DNA of 64,000 nucleotides from Diphasiastrum complanatum. Its lineage: Eukaryota > Streptophyta > Lycopodiopsida > Lycopodiales > Lycopodiaceae. Position 1 is the stretch's first letter; every line of letters starts with the position of its first letter. The position numbers and the translations under genes are program-made. Shown here in pieces: positions 63,290 to 64,000 of this stretch. Below the pieces are notes generated by a model, which saw only the letters and a list, made by a program, of their open reading frames with translations, searched no databases and was not told where the DNA came from. Where the stretch lies: assembly GCA_029204225.1 (NCBI GenBank), contig CM055106.1:45617180-45681179 (forward strand), in the 5' to 3' direction.

Positions 63290-64000
63290 GCATATAAATG
63301 TCTTCAGTAAAACAAAGAAATACTACATACGGAAGACTAGTAGATAGATCTCTACTTTACTCTCATAGTAAGTAAATATGAGAGGTGATACAATAAGTGT
63401 AGATGTCCATGCTGAAAAGAAGTGTACTCCCTCAACTAAGATAGCTTAAAAAGGATGTGATATGTGTGCTCGATGAAACCAGAGGATTTGGTACAATAGC
63501 GATCCGCTGACGATGTCTATGTCTCATACTCTGGTGTTGACTGGGATGCTCAACAATGTTGCTGCCATGCATTATTATAGTTTCTAGTCCCCTAGGATCG
63601 CAAGCATGTTGACGAGGCAACGTCGCTATTTTTGGAAGTTTTTGACCATAAGCCTTTCTTACAAGAGCAGGCTTAAACCTTTCATGCTACACTTCAGGAT
63701 CATTCGGCCACAATTAATACTATTGATATTTTATGATTGATCCACCATTTCTAGTAGGTCGCACTACTGCACCCTCTCTTATGTTTTCTTTCAATTTTTT
63801 TATTTCCTTGATTCCTATTTCAAAAGGAAAAACATTGTTGACACTTCACCTACTCCACTAGCGGTTGTGAGAACTAGGCAAACTGTTTATGCCAAGCCAC
63901 TACAATACCGCCGTAGACTAGGTAGATCTTGAGATTAAGTGAATTCTTCATATGAAATTGGGCAAAAGCCTAAAGCACACAAAAGCTATCCAATAGTTCA
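63290..64000. other. No recognisable feature
   Basis: Short frames only. I looked for the missing 5' exons of the tomosyn-like gene here and did not find one I can support. Confidence 0.45.

Overview
This window is plant nuclear DNA. It carries one spliced protein-coding gene on the minus strand, embedded in many retrotransposon copies of different ages. Large introns, abundant Ty3 chromoviruses, LINEs, long (GA)n/(TC)n arrays and a plant-type tomosyn gene point to a large-genome land plant. The LINE type resembles ones I associate with ferns, but the species is inference, not shown.

Host gene: I could thread 18 consecutive exons (58,500 down to 27,015, minus strand). They encode about 983 residues with no stop or frameshift, and every intron phase matches. 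The protein is a tomosyn/Lgl/Sro7-type WD40 protein ending in an R-SNARE-like coiled coil. Its N-terminal exons lie beyond the region I could resolve. Two introns are inflated by LTR elements: intron 10 of this numbering (39,042-51,182) holds element D with element E nested inside it, and intron 17 (27,123-36,325) holds element C.

Layout: 1-6,963 is LTR element A, whose coding region is fully decayed. 6,449-14,910 is a mosaic of the same LTR family in both orientations, with a Ty1/copia fragment and a long GA array. 14,910-17,140 holds LINE endonuclease pieces. 18,160-18,485 is a Penelope-like reverse transcriptase fragment. 19,200-20,300 holds tRNA-derived SINE-like units. 20,630-25,700 holds two decayed Ty1/copia elements. 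27,015-58,500 is the host gene with its inserted elements. 59,380-60,600 is a Ty3 LTR plus gag remnant. 60,600-63,135 is LINE reverse transcriptase. 63,140-63,270 is a microsatellite fused to a conserved retroposon 3' end.

Element relationships: A has no ORFs, C lacks gag, and D lacks the CCHC knuckle and protease. Only E keeps all Ty3 domains, with a few breaks, so most copies here look non-autonomous. E lies inside D with a perfect target duplication, yet E's LTRs differ by about 3.5% and D's by about 1.1%, the reverse of the expected age order. Three loci share a short 3' terminus with a covarying hairpin next to a (TC)n/(GA)n array, suggesting that a retroposon family seeds these microsatellites. 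All divergence figures are counts made by eye.
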